Assembly: GCA_030141605.1 (NCBI GenBank)
Contig: JAQGDQ010000341.1
Span: 1 to 64,000, forward strand
Direction: 5' to 3'
Source of the DNA: Tubiluchus corallicola
Lineage: Eukaryota; Priapulida; Priapulimorpha; Priapulimorphida; Tubiluchidae
Length of the DNA stretch: 64,000 bases
Every line of letters begins with the position of its first letter. Position 1 is the stretch's first letter. The notes beneath the pieces are model-generated. The model made no database searches. It was not told the origin of the DNA and saw nothing but the letters and a program-made list of their open reading frames with translations. Below, in pieces: positions 1 through 15,514 of the stretch. Position numbers and translations under genes: made by a program.

Positions 1-1424
<1,424 letters not shown>

Positions 1425-2016
1425 CAAGAACTATATGGCGTTATTGTGAGCTATTTAACGAACAAAATGCCTGTCGTTTGCTTTTGTCAAAATCTTGGGG
1501 GAGGCGTTTTTTACTCTAGGTGTCAGTATAGTGGTGGATGTGAGTTAATTAATGTATAAGTGGGAATGCTTATGTGTGAAGCAGATGCTAGAGCATTATC
1601 GTTATTGACCCACTTCTAATGCGAGTCGTTTGACCCGCCCCAAGACGTAACGCATTTAATTGATTGCGATATATTGAGTAAGGTCTAGAGAGTATGGCAT
1701 ATGTAATCGTGCACTTCTGGTTGGTAATAATTTCCAATGTAAATGTCAAAGCGTCTGAATTAAGTCGTTGTCCAAGTGCAACAATTTACTCAGGCGGGTA
1801 TTGTCCAGTTACATTATAAACACGTGTCTAGTGGCTTCACTTTGCTTGACAAACATTGGATGAATATTTATTGAAGCTCGACACCTCTGTGGCAGCAGTC
1901 AGCATTGAAAAACACGATGCTGATCAGATAAACGCTTGATTACACTCCAAGTGCTTACATACAATTTAAAATAATGTACATTTTAATCGGGAATTAACAC
2001 TATTATGTTATTAGAA
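1425..2016. other. Inverted-repeat spacer, no gene seen
   Basis: This is the left part of the spacer between the two arms, before the tandem array. I see no coding signal or RNA gene. It is single-copy-looking sequence of mixed composition. Confidence 0.5.
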
Positions 2017-2515
2017 TGTGTACTTTTTGGTTGTTTGGTTAACTTGCTGCCAGTGTACTTTTTGGTTAACTTGCTGCCAGTTTACTTTTGGTTGTTTGGT
2101 TAACCTGCTGTCAGTGTACTTTTTGGTTGATTGGTTAACATGCTGCCAGTGTACTTTTTGGTTGCTTGGTTAACCTACTCCAGTGTACTTTTTGGTTGCT
2201 TGGTTAACTTGCTGCCTGTGTACTTTTTGGTTGATTGGTTAACATGCTGCCTGTGTACTTTTTGGTTGATTGGTTAACATGCTGCCAGTGTACTTTTTGG
2301 TTGCTTGGTTAACTTGCTACCTGTGCAGTTTTTGGTTGCTTGGTTAACCTACTTCCAGTGTACTTTTTGGTTGCTTGGTTAACTTGCTGCCTGTGTACTT
2401 TTTGGTTGATTGGTTAACATGCTGCCTGTGTACTTTTTGGTTGATTGATTAACATGCTGCCTGTGTACTTTTTGGTTGATTGGTTAACATGCTGCCAGTG
2501 TACTTTTTGGTTGCC
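2017..2515. repeat. 35-bp tandem repeat array, about 14 copies
   Basis: The unit begins GTGTACTTTTTGGTTGATTG and continues with GTTAACATGCTGCCT; each copy carries a GTTAAC site. Copies differ at a few positions (GATT, GCTT or GTTT before GGTTAAC; CATGC or CTTGC after it; final CCA or CCT). Variant types tend to recur in neighbouring blocks, which suggests expansion of multi-unit blocks. The array lies between the two arms of the inverted repeat. Confidence 0.93.
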
Positions 2516-2705
2516 AGTAAAGGACAATGCTGTTAATAAGATAATGCGCTCTTAATCTCTATCAAGCTACATGTATTTGAAAGCTTCAATGCATAACAGT
2601 TTATTATTTCTGTTATAGATAGTACTGTGGCAGTATGATATTCTGAGAAAAAAACGTCACTAGTAAAATTGAATTATCCATATTTAGCAAATAGATGTAA
2701 CTACA

Positions 2706-2961
2706 CCAAAATTCAATTTGTTGCTGACCGGTTTCAAACACACTGTTCATTGTCAAGGCATCTAAAACAACAAACAAACAAGAATTTGGAAACAACAACG
2801 AAATGCAATTCAGTATTTAGATAGCCAAAAGATATATGATAAACCATTATATAGATAATTTGGCAATTTGCAAGTGTAATCTGCAAGGTAAATTGCTAAA
2901 TTTAGATGCCTTGACAATTAATAGTTTGTTCAAAACCGGTCGGCAATAAATTCAATTTTGG
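2706..2961. repeat. Small imperfect inverted repeat inside the spacer
   Basis: About 61 bases at 2706-2766 (starting CCAAAATTCAATTT, ending AAGGCATCTAAA) pair with the reverse complement of 2901-2961 (starting TTTAGATGCCTTGACAATTA). A conserved GACCGGTTT core lies near the middle of each arm. The arms carry several substitutions and are therefore much older than the 1.4 kb arms around them. This is probably a miniature transposon remnant; no target-site duplication was identified. Confidence 0.75.
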
Positions 2962-3110
2962 ACTAGTAAAATTATTGCTGATGTCTTTCAGGTGTTTTAG
3001 TGTAATTCAGTGTTTGACGGTATTGTAATTCTGTTTTACGTAATTAATACAATTGCCTGAATAGATATCAAAATGCTCAGATCTTTCAATTTTTCAAGGA
3101 TTTCGTAGTT

Positions 3111-4445
3111 TTTAGGATATGAAAACTCTTTACATGCGTTTCGTATTTGTATATTGTTGCACAGTGCAGGCATAGTAAGTTATGCATTAATGCCATTTTC
3201 GGATGACCCTGATGGGCGAATCCTGCCCTCGAACGTACAAAGCAGATACTGATACGGTGGTTGCACTTACTGTGGCACATTGCTGACTGCATATTACACA
3301 ATGAATGAGTGAATGATAGAATAAGCAAACGAATGAACAAATAAATGAAAGAATGCATACAGGTTAAAAGAATGGCATTTCAGCAAAGAAAACAGCTTGA
3401 ATGACAGGTATTTGTCTGCCACAAAGCTAAAAAGGTGACTAAAGCTGCGTTGGTGTTATTAACCTGCAAACTATCCACGGATGACAAGTTCATGTATCTC
3501 ATGATGACACTTGTCGCACGAGTCATCGCGTGCAACGCTTGTCGCGCGTAAAACGAGCGATTTATTGCTTAGTAATTTCGATCAACGATAAAACCGAAAC
3601 ACTTAGGCAGGTGAGAGACAGAGAGACCATGTCCATCATCGAAAGCCAGTATTAGCACACAACGAGGTGCGATTAACATTCTATACGGGCACCTAGGTAA
3701 TTTCCCTGAACGCCTGTCAAATAAGATGCCTGCTGTATATAATGAATCACTGCAAGGCAAATTTATAAGCGTTAACAATGAATTATGTATTTGGAGGTCT
3801 GCCGACTGGCTTCATCCCGGGAATTTATTATATGCGTTAAGAGTAACGAGTTTTGTTCCAAAGCAACTTGTCCCAAACACATGCATCATGGAATAGAGGA
3901 ACCCTACGCAGGGTTTGTGATAAAAAAACTGTCCAATAGAAAATTCGTGTGCTAGGCCCAACAGTTGTAAAGTTAGAACTTAGAACATCAAGAAAGTGAA
4001 CTCAGTGTTTCTGTGTTAGGAGCTGGTACCAAAAAGACATTTACTTTGCACGTTCTCTAAAATAATTAGACATAGTAAGCTACGATAATCAAACGCTTAT
4101 TTGACCATTATGTAATCTAAAATGTGAAGATAACACTGAACTGAACTTCAACGATTTGCATGAATTTTTCAATGGAAACCCAATGTCATATTGTGAATTT
4201 GTAAATAACTTTTTAGCTGTTTTTGGACAGTAATGATCATGTTAGGCGATAATAAGTGTGTAGTGGGAATTTGTAAATAATTTTTCAGTTAGTTTTTGAC
4301 AGAAATGATCATGTTATATGATCAAAAGTCCTTTTTTGTAGTGATCTATGGACTGAACTAAAGTATCATGTCTTAATCAGTCAATAAACACACACACGCA
4401 CACGCACACGCACACCCACACCCACACCCACACCCACACCCACAC

Positions 4446-4482
<37 letters not shown>

Positions 4483-4503
4483 CCCCCCCCCCCACACACA
4501 CAC
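3111..4503 (-). repeat. Right arm of the 4.5 kb inverted repeat
   Basis: This is the reverse complement of the left arm. It starts at a breakpoint near 3111-3119 (GGATATGAAAACTCTTTACA) and ends in a CA-rich tract interrupted by CCCACA units and a run of C around 4483-4493. Unique-looking sequence (ATCAATTGTATAAC) follows at 4504. The minus-strand ORF at 3569-3778 has the same 69-residue translation as the one at 752-961 in the left arm, which shows how little the arms have diverged. Confidence 0.9.
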
Positions 4504-4780
4504 ATCAATTGTATAACAACATTATAACTCATTTTATTATCTTTGTCGAGAATACATAACGATGTTTGCAGCATCACGAGATGAACGTTTCCCTGGTTAC
4601 TCGCTCGTTGTCATCATCATAGGAAAACGAGAAGCTGAAAATTTTTAATGAACCTCGCGGGAATACAGGGAAAATATGAAAGCAGACGTGATGATGTTAA
4701 TTATTGATGATAATTGCTTGCAAAATCAGAGATTGCGAAAGGACTGAGTGATGGAATCGATTAAATGAACATAAAGTGAG
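4504..4780. other. Unassigned flank of the inverted repeat
   Basis: This is ordinary AT-rich sequence between the inverted repeat and the 29-bp array. No gene, RNA or element was recognised. Confidence 0.5.
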
Positions 4781-5012
4781 CAGGTAACGATTTAAAAACT
4801 GACAGTCAACAGGTAACGATTTAAAAACTGACAGTCATCGGGTAACGATTTAAAAACTGATAGTCAGCAGGTAACGATTTAAAAACTGACAGTCATCGGG
4901 TAACGATTTAAAAACTGACAGTCAGCAGGTAACGATTTAAAAACTGACAGTCAGCAGGTAACGATTTAAAAACTGACAGTCATCAGGTAACGATTTAAAA
5001 ACTGACAGTCAT
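4781..5012. repeat. 29-bp tandem repeat, 8 copies
   Basis: Eight head-to-tail copies of a 29-base unit that begins CAGGTAACGATTTAAAAACT and ends GACAGTCAN. Copies 3 and 5 start CGGG instead of CAGG, and one copy has GATAG for GACAG; otherwise they are identical. The units abut with no unique spacer, so this is a minisatellite and not a CRISPR-type array. Confidence 0.96.
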
Positions 5013-6680
5013 GCGAGGTCACAAAACGCGACAAAATACTGCAAATCGTGCAAGTCAGATCTAACAAGATATCCAGATGCACAATGGATTCCTTATACCG
5101 GGTTCAGACCGCTGAAGAGGGGACCAAGAGGGGTACACGTTTGAAGGAAGAAACTAGTAATTCTGCGGAGACAGAACAAAACTGTCAAAAAGGCGAAAAC
5201 TTATGTAAAGACACTTAACTTGAGTTGTCGATCGTTTTGCTTATTTTACAAGGCAGTTAAAAAGGACGAAAAAGCAGAGTTAGCAACTCAGCATCTACCA
5301 CTAACAGCTAATCTGGACCGAATGTGTATTAATTTGGTAAGGGTTAGATTTGAGAGTAGAAATTAGTTAATTTGCAGACTTCTTTGTGAGTATAATAACA
5401 TCCGATATACTTAGAATTAGTTTCACGACTAAACTGTATGTCGTATCAAATGCAAAATTGTGATACTACGAAGCAAAATTAGCCATAGCAAACGCAAGAA
5501 CAGCTACGCTATTGCGAGAATGTGGCGACAGCAAACTTCAAAACGAAGCAACTTCGAGAAAATCCGAACCCATTATCAGACTCAATTGCTAACGATAGTA
5601 CTTTAAGCAATTAATTTTCCGTGCTATTAGTCAGCGTCGCGTGGCCATTCTCTAAGAATTTAATGGCCGCATTGACGTGTAAATCCAGTGAAGCAAACGT
5701 TAGATTAACGGTGTTTCTCTTGTCCTCGCTGTTCAATAATGCAGGATGGCAACATTTACAACCCGTAACTGTCAAAGTGCAAACTTTATAGCGTTTGATA
5801 GGCGAGTGAATTCCTCGTTAAAAAGACGCACCCGTTCACAAATTCAGTAGAATCAGTTAAGCGGGGAAGCCATTGCGCGACATTGCATTCAGCGCAGTTC
5901 AAATTGAAGGATGAAAAATTGTGCGTGAGGGACGGTGAATGACAACGCCATGAACAACAGCAACAGCGGCAACGGCAAAAACAAGAGCAAAGGCAAGGAC
6001 AACGACGACGACGACGACAACAACAACAATAAGAGCATTAGTAACGGGGATATTGTTACGTGAACTGTTTATTAAATTTTTGGTAAAAGATAAAAATATC
6101 TGATAAAATTAATTTTACTGGAAACAGAACAAGCTTACGAATATTAAAGAAGTTATAAACCAAAAGGTATATTTTCAATAAACGCCACCATATAGAGACA
6201 AATTATATTATTGCATTCAGGCACTTAGTGGTATCATCTTACCATATAGTTGACATACTGACGTTTTTTAAAGACAAACCGTTTCCAAAATAACATATAT
6301 TAAAAATTGATAATGTACGCAATAAGCGTTTCCATAATAAAACCACACTATCTCTAAGTTGTAATCTTTCACTACACATCAAAGGATCGTAAATGGGAAT
6401 AATGTTAAGTTATAACGAGAATGTTCGTTAAATTTTGATTATTTGTCGTTAAAGTCTGCAATGTGTGGATTCTGAAGTGGAAATATAAAAGCAACTGAGA
6501 CAAGCTGTTACGAGCTGCAGCAATGGTTGAGTCGAACGCGCTTTTGTTGTTTCTCATACAGCGAGGTTGCGTCAGAAACCTATCAATCATTCAAGTGCTC
6601 TTCTTTTCTTATTTATTACCTCTTACGAAAACATAAAACGTGTAGAGAGTAGGGAGAGAAAATCGGAGGGACGGAGAGGG
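5013..6680. other. No gene recognised; short CAA/CGA tract
   Basis: AT-rich sequence with no supported coding region. A purine-rich short-period tract of CAACAG, CAACGG, GACGAC and AACAAC triplets runs from about 5944 to 6040. If ITPR continues past the left edge, this lies in its third intron. Confidence 0.5.
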
Positions 6681-7405
<725 letters not shown>

Positions 7406-10400
7406 GGGAGGAAGGAAATATAGACGGGAGGAGGGAGGAAGGTAGAAGGAAAAAAGCAAAAATATTCTGCCAGGTTTTTCCAGCTCTCCCGTCATTTTAC
7501 TCGCTTACCATACTCTACTGTGACTCTTCCATTCTGACAGAGCAGTGTTTAGGTTCAAGTAACAAAGAAAACAGCGCGACCTTTCTGATAAAAACTGCTA
7601 CATTTTTACAATGTATGTAACAACTTCCGAGACGATTCATAGCAAGCACGTTCAAAAGAGCTATGGAAAGGATTCCATTCGTTTCACATTAATAGCAGGA
7701 TGATAGCCGGGATTTACACAAATCATGGCTGTTACTGTTAATCGCACAGCTAAAGGAAATCTAAATTCCAGACGAAGTGAGAATTTTGTCTAATCCTAGG
7801 CAAATTAAGCAATTTCAGACCTTTACAGATGAATCACATTAACACCGCCCCATGACCCGCTGACTTGTGACCTGGCTGCTGAAGTCTGGGCACTCTCTCT
7901 GAAGAAGCCATGTTATTTTTATATGGTTGGTTTTGTGGTGCCACTAACCTTAGAAATTGGCTTCCCTATAGAGGCTGTACATTTGCTGTACAGGAGTAGG
8001 TTTCAGTTGACATTGTAAGCCATAAACACACATACGTAAATATAAACAAAATCGTGACACCAGTAAACAAACTTCTACAGTCTACCACAGTTAAGAACAC
8101 ACAGTAATACGACAATGTTAAACTGGAAGTGGCACTTGTCTTATCATAAGCATCAGAGTTAATATATTCACAGCTTCCTGAATGCTCTTAATTGCATTCA
8201 TTTACTGTGAATCCTATATCGCATAATGAGCTCTTCATTCAGTTGTAGTACACATATAGAGATATGAGATACTACAAAAAGTAACATGTTTATTTATGTC
8301 AAAAATGTGTTGATTTTTAACTACTAACATGATTTTATTATATAACATGATAACTACAAAAACGTAAGAGTCTTACAAGCTTCTAATAGCACTACCACCA
8401 CTACAAAATATTTTCTTCTTTATTCATATCAAAATGTATGATTTCTTCTATTTCTTCTAGTATGTAACATAAAAGTAAGCATTTTAAATCTTTATAGTAA
8501 AAAATTTCTATGAACCAAAAATACCCAATTAACAAAATGTGACAAAAAGGGATCAATTTTGTTGATTGGGTATGGAGTAAAATTAGACAAGTTGATGGTC
8601 GGCTTATATACGGGTTTTTGCAAAAACTGGCCATTTTAAAGCAGTTTTAGGGGGACGGCTTATATGCGATGTAGGCTTATATGCGAGTATATACGGTAAG
8701 TTAATTAAATACAGTAGTAATGTTTTATAAATAGGGGTGGCTGCTAGGTGACCATCATGGTCTTTCGCCACCCAGTCTCAAAGAAATTATAATAAATAGT
8801 GTGTAATTAGACAGTATATGTATGCATATGGAATGAGACAAATAAACTAGTCTGGTCTGATCTAAACTAATCGTATGTTTACGCATATGAGCTATAATGC
8901 ATTCAAATGCAATTCTGTGCAACTACACAATTACTGTATTTGATAAACAATTACTCTAGCAACTGTGATGAAAAATTTCACCCAAGTTGTCATACACATA
9001 ATACACTAATAAAGCATTTTGTAAATGCATTTATTTACTATATACCTACATTTGCACACGGACAATGCATTTCGTACAGTGTATTTGTGCACGTAGTCTT
9101 TACAACACATCTAAAATGTCGCATGATATATTATGCATACGTATATACGATTAGTCTATATTATGTCATCGTGTATTTATACTAAAATGAAGCAAGTAAC
9201 GTTAAAATTACACTGTATTTGAAAGTTAATGACCTTGCAAAGAGACCGTTAGACAAGAGTTATTTAAGAGATTTCTACGGAAAATACTAATTAGTGCCAG
9301 AAGTCACATACATCATCAGTTCATCATGAGTGACCGTTACTGATCGCAGTGTTGATAAAACTGTTTACTGAGAGTGCAAGCAATGGCAAGTTCACTGAGG
9401 TCATGGACGAAAGTTTCAGCTGCTTAGCGCCAGACAGGAACGCAAGTCAGGCAGATCCAAAGAAGGTTGTGTAATTAAACTACAGCAATTTGCAAGTCTG
9501 TTAACTGAAACAGGCCTAAATACAATGATAACTTTGATGTAACGTGTAAAAAGGAACAAATTTCCTTTGCTAAACTAGTTATTTTTACAATGACAGCTGA
9601 ATTCTTACTTAATGCCATAAATACATAAAAATAACCGATGACATTAAAGTTATAAAATTCCTAGATTCAGTACTAACAAAAAGATTACGCGGAATAATAA
9701 AAGTGCTAATATAAAACTCTAATAGCAAAACTAACAAAACCGTTTTTCAAACCTGTACCACAGCTAATATAGCACCAAAACTATTCGACCAAGTAACTTA
9801 AAAATCATTCTTTATGTTTCGCAAATAAATTCATGTTTCATTTTAATAAATTTCATTAAATTTTATCATTTACTGATTGTATAATCACGATTTCAGGAAC
9901 TAGTGAATGCCGGCTATACAGATTATAAAAAAAGCAAAAGATCGTGTACGAAACATGTACGAAAAACTATAAAAATGCCAAGCTAACAACTATTAAATCA
10001 GTATTAGCCTGTTCCAGAGCTATAAATTTTAAATTCGTAGAAAACTGTGAAATCATGACTCATCATTGCAGGGTGACCTTAAACGTGAAGTAGTTTTTCT
10101 CAGCTAATATCACTTTTGTTTGAGTATTACAATTAGTACAACATTCCGGATTCCCAGTTCATGGGGGAAAATCTTTACCTCATTCGGTTCAATCTTTTGA
10201 TGTCTAGGCTGCACACCATTAACCTTGTACACTAATAGTCTGGCACTACACACTCTGCATTTCTGTTATCCCACAATCCCCAGGGCGGATGTGCATGTCT
10301 GCGACCTTCAAGATTTCATCTACTTGTAAATTCTCTCAGCCAACATTTGCGTAAACTTAACTATCAAATCACTTTTGCGATTGAAGTCTGCAAAATTAGT

Positions 10401-11302
10401 CGCATGATAATCACGGCAGGCTTCTCTAGTGAAGTACATTGTGTCTTGTGAGAAGAAATTGAACGAAGAAGGAAAAAGATTCAAACAAAATCTTCCGAAA
10501 ATGGTCAATCTAAGTAGACAATTTAGTGGACAACTAAAAGTCTGATCAAAGGGAATGTGTAACTGATCAATGAAAGTGAAGAGTATCTTGACCTTAATCT
10601 CATTAGCGCTCTCTTAGAATAAGCCAAGAAATTTTAGGTTTCCGTTAATGGAGTTTAAGCAGTTTAACACTTAGTAGGAAGCCAGCAGTTTGTGCCGTTA
10701 ATCCAACGGATATTCTTCAACGGATGTTAAACAATAGAACAAGGTAAAGTCTCAATAAAAAGCTAAACTAACAAAGTATTTTTTAATTAAAAGCAAACAA
10801 AAATCCACTTTAAAACACAATTACAAAAACGTTCTTGGCTTCTTTGCAAGTAGTTGCACAGGTCATGTGATGAAATATCAGTTATTGCAAGTCATAATAA
10901 TGCGATGATGTAATACACTGCCTGTAACTAATTAAATACATAATGACCCGGCAATGGATTTCATATGGCTCGAATTTTAACTTGCTAAGTTTATTCAGAA
11001 GTTAAGCGTTTAACATCATAAACACACTATATTTAAATAAGCGGAAATCATTTTTTAAAAGAGTATACGTGTCTGCTCATGCAAGCTCAACACTGACATT
11101 CAAAATAGTATTACAGGTTCAGTGAAAAATAAGTTCCATAGCAAAAAACAAGAAAATAAATTAGACTTCAGAAAAAACATGATCAACTGATCTAGACACA
11201 AATATACAAAAACATAATGATTGCTGTAAATCGTTCAGATCTGCCGTTTGTTTGGATGTGAAAGTTTTGGAAAAAAATTGACATGCCATACGCATCTACA
11301 AT

Positions 11303-11303
<1 letters not shown>
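7406..11303. other. No gene recognised, probable ITPR intron
   Basis: AT-rich sequence. I searched both strands for continuation exons of ITPR and for other protein families and found none. One minus-strand ORF at 10320-10508 has unremarkable composition but no recognisable similarity. A possible transposon end at 8590-8698 is listed separately. Confidence 0.5.
8590..8698. repeat. Possible DNA-transposon end with repeated CGGCTTATAT motif
   Basis: The motif GGCTTATAT recurs three times in about 90 bases, as GGCTTATATACGGG, CGGCTTATATGCGATG and GGCTTATATGCGAGTATA, the last followed directly by TACGGTA. Terminal sequences of this style are known from eukaryotic DNA transposons. I cannot assign a superfamily and see no matching opposite end nearby, so this may be a solo or truncated remnant. 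Confidence 0.4.
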
Positions 11304-11304
<1 letters not shown>

Positions 11305-11399
<95 letters not shown>

Positions 11400-11527
11400 T
11401 ACACCCCCTCTCTCTTCTCTCTCTCTTTCCCTTACCTTTTCTCTTTTTCTCTCACTCTTTCTCTCTCTCCCTCTCTCCCCATTCCTCCTCTCCTCTTTCT
11501 TTCTCTCTCTCTCTCTCGCTCTCTCTC

Positions 11528-11603
<76 letters not shown>
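11305..11603. repeat. (CT)n microsatellite, two pure blocks
   Basis: A pure CT run at 11305-11396 and a second at about 11530-11603 are separated by a degenerate pyrimidine-rich block with CCC, TTT and ACAC interruptions. The ORFs through it on both strands are low-complexity artefacts. It is the complement of the purine tract at 6681-7405 in composition, but the interrupted portion differs. Confidence 0.97.
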
Positions 11604-11606
<3 letters not shown>

Positions 11607-13734
11607 GACTTTCGCTGACCATACAACTACTCTTTAAAGTGTCCTGTGAACACTTCAGGTTGACAACCGGACTTATGGTTAATACATATACGTATTTTAA
11701 TTAGGTACTGAACTAACGTGTGTCGAATTGTAACAATAAATTTTTCACTCAAAACAGCTCGAGTAACTATAAAATTAATGGTTATGAATTACGGGTAATT
11801 TTCAATAAAAATCCAAGCTAAATTTTCTTAGCAGCAAAACTAATAATCTGTTACACTTTTATCAGGAGTATGCACAAATTGCACCTATGTATTGTATTAC
11901 ACCCTGCTCTGTATCTGGGTCACCCGAAGTGTACATTATGAATTGAGGATTAGTGGTCTTTCAGTGGCGGATTAATTAGTACATGGTCAGCTTCCCAAAT
12001 TAATTGGGACAAGACACAGATAAATGGATAGTAATACGAACAACTGCAACGGGTGGAAAAATTTTTGAAAAGAGTTCATCTGGCCAGGTATTAAAACGCT
12101 GCAAGTTTATTCCTAGTGAGGATTTCTTATGCAAAAACCTGCGACTTGGAAGGTACAAAAACGTCAATAGGAAGATTTTCTTCCTATTTTTTATGAAAGT
12201 AAATACAATGTTGTTCCTTTAGTGACTGCATGTCCTTTCGTCTACCTGCCAAAAATCTCAAAACCAGCGTATGTCAACAAGGACAATACTGAAAAAAATA
12301 ACGACCAACGAGTGTAAGTAAGGATATTCTTCTACGAGTAATAATCAGAAAGCCATCAAGTAGTGCTCCACTTGTGTTCTTATTCCAAATATGTTACATA
12401 CTAGTAAATATCTAACCAGCAGCACTTGAAAATGTCATGCACACGACCACACGTGCATTAAAATTGCATTCAGTTTCATCGCTTCGTTATCGCTAATTAA
12501 CAAGCTGTGTAATTATGCTGGTGAATACGGCGCCTGCATCCATGAAGAGAAAACGACATTTCAATTTAACGCTTCATTAAACGTTATTTTCATAATAAAC
12601 AGCAAAATTAATGCACACCTGCGTCATTTGCCAGTGCTGTGTAAGAGAATTCACTCTCACTGGCTTGCCAACGAAAAAACCCAATAAGTGTCATTGATTG
12701 AGAATCCTACAAACCAATCGCCAGGCAGGCAACCAAAAAAAACATCCACCAATCTACAAGTAACCATTTCTTCAGAGTGCCAGATAGCTTAAATGTGGCA
12801 AAAACAGTAACAATGGAGGGAGCTAAGCCCAAATGGATAAATCTGTTTATCCTTACCTAAGCTTAAATTTATTCATTAAACGTTAAATTTATCAGGAAAA
12901 ATTTTCGGCTAAAAAATAAAAGATATTGGCAAACTTATTCTCTCGGAGTCTCAGTGCTGGTCCAAAAATTTTCATAAATTTTCGATAACAATGTCAAGGT
13001 TGATTGGATTGGAACAAAATGTTAAACGAATGCAGCTATATGGAAAATGTTCTTCCTGTGTGCAAACATGTAAAGTTAATCAATGGTCCAGTGAAATGGC
13101 TTGAACAAGATGATAAATGACGTTTGAATAACTCCGTTATGAAGCCATGACTATGTCGAAAGTGAAGCCACAAAAGAAAGGTTGAAGCGAGAAAGAGAAG
13201 GTCAGCGAAACTCGATTCTACTTCTGACGAACTGAAGGGCTTGTTTGCCACAGAAACTTGATTATTGGGTACTATGAACGTTTCTGTTCACAGGAAATTA
13301 CTATAAGCATAATTTACTTATCAGTAAATACGGAAACAAATCTGTAAAACTGACTGTAGCATGGGTAACATTAAAATGGTAGTATGTCTATTGTTTAATC
13401 GCTGCACAATGTAAACGTCGTAAATGTTTATAATATGAGGCTTAGAAATTTGGCGAAACAGTCTATTCAGCCATTGTTTCAAAGGTTATGTAGCCTTATA
13501 CAGCTGCCTAAAATCTGCCAAACAAACCCTACAAGCGTCATAACAGATAAACATGTACATCTAAAATGAGCAGTAATCTGCATTCTCTATCCCTTCCCTA
13601 CCACAGCTCAATAAAAGTAATTTTCATCACGTGTGGACGCTTTAACTGATTTCTAACGGAATCTGTAACACGCTCACCCAATCTCAATAACTTACATACA
13701 ACACTTGCTTATCGGAAGTTAACTGCCATTAGAT

Positions 13735-13803
13735 CCATCATCATCATCATCATCATCATCATATGCCCATTACGTCTACTGTAGACACTGGGCAAGCAGA
13801 ACT
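13735..13803 (-). mobile_element. 5'-truncated copy of an (ATG)n-tailed retroposon
   Basis: A (CAT)n run is followed by ATGCCCATTACGTCTACTGT and then AGACACTGGGCAAGCAGAAC. The same sequence occurs, longer, at 16931-17077 and 40758-40905. Read on the minus strand, it is a 3' end with a stem-loop (GCCCA...GTCTA / TAGAC...TGGGC) followed by an (ATG)n tail. Homology to the longer copies stops after about 65 bases, as expected for a 5'-truncated insertion made by a LINE-type reverse transcriptase. Confidence 0.65.
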
Positions 13804-15514
13804 CTATTGCATCTCAATGGCGCAATGTGCTAGGCAATTGTGCTCATACAGCGGAACATGAAGAAAGCCTGCTTATACAGTAGAAGATGAAGAAAGCGTA
13901 CTCACAGAGTAGAACAGAAAGAAATTGTACTCATCAAGTGGAACATGAATCATGGAATACACTGGACCAAGAGGTGAAGTATCAAGATTAATGCCACCGG
14001 TCGTGGTCACACTTTCTATAAACTTGGAAGCTGTTCAGACTGATAACACCAAATTTGCTCGTATTATTTCCAAATGATAATATGAAGGACATAAGAGAGA
14101 ATATAATCAGATGCAACCATTGTGTTTGCCTTAAATGTTGGAAGTTACCGATACTGTTATCACCAAACTTGAATAAGTTATTAACCTTGAGGTGTATTTT
14201 TTATACAAACGTTAGATGAAAGGTTAAAGGTCCAGGTTACAAAGTTCATCTATCCATCTGCCCAGAGGAATATTGTACCAAAATGCTTTGATTGTAAAGT
14301 GACCAACTTGGATATGGCATGAAGTTACCTGCAGAAATGTAGCAACATTTAGTATAATTATCGTATACACTGAAGGTTGTCTGGTTGAGAAAGGAAGTGC
14401 TCTGGGTTAACTTGGCACGACTGCCAAATTACTATACTAACTAATGGCTGTAACTTCTGAGAACAACCATACGCCGCCACACGAATAAACTGTTTATGCG
14501 ACTAATGCATCCAGTCAAGATTTTATAAACACCTTTGACAGATTGAATCAGGGAATCGGGAAAATGGGCATCTATATTCAGTAACACAGGAAACAGAAAG
14601 CAATAAGTAAAAACTGTTAACACATCATGGTAGTGGTACTAAGCTGGATGTAAGTAACTGTAAGTTTTAACAACTAGTTAGCACAAAATGGCCGAAAAGT
14701 CACATTCCTAACCAAAATAAGGTTAAGGTTAGAAACATTTTAAAGGAACAGTAACTATGTGGTGTAACCAGCAGACATGATTACAACGAGTTTTGATATA
14801 AATTGTAATCCATGTGCTAATTTATGAGGTTATCAGAGACTTTTCTTACACATTGCTGTAAGGTTGTAAGGGTCTTGCAGCTGCACCACTGGGGCCGCCG
14901 CTTCCTCTGTCACTAGCACTACCACCATGTCATCATCATCGTTGCTGTGTGCGTCATCTTCGCCATCATTATCACTGTCAACATCATTGCATTGTGTCGT
15001 CGTCATCATCATCATTATCATCATCGTCGTCGTCGTCGTGATCACCGCCATCATCACTCTCACTCACCATGACATGGCACGTTTCATTTGTGATAGTTGT
15101 CATTTGCATATGAACGGCACTGGTCATTCATCCATCTTGAATACATAGAGACAAATAACAGTATGCAATGTTTCTAAATAATTTAGCAGAACATTCCAGA
15201 CAACATCAAGAGTAATGCGGGTATTACTAACTGCACAGCTACGGGCTGAGTTGGTAATCATATGTGAATGTGAATTCTATGCGATGAAGGCAACTGCATT
15301 CTAAACCCCTACTAAATAACTTTTTATGCACTGTTCGTGTGAATTTTATACACAAGTTTGTCGGTAAAAAGTTATTCTACGAAGATGTTAAGTATGCATA
15401 TTAAGCACTTTTGTTTCTTTAAACCAGTACGTTAGTTTAGAAGCTCTGAAGCTATAGGGTAAATTCGTGGGATTTTTTATTTTACTTTATTTCAGTGCAA
15501 ATTGTATTTTCGGT

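Noticed and set aside
4781-5012. Possible CRISPR-like array
   Set aside because: The 29-base units abut directly with no unique spacers, and the genome is animal.
10320-10508. Minus-strand ORF with exon-like composition (TREACRDYHATNFADFNRK)
   Set aside because: No similarity to ITPR or another family that I recognise and no splice-supported partner, so it was not called.
11192-11626. ORFs through the CT tract
   Set aside because: Low-complexity translation of a microsatellite, as at 28037-28429.
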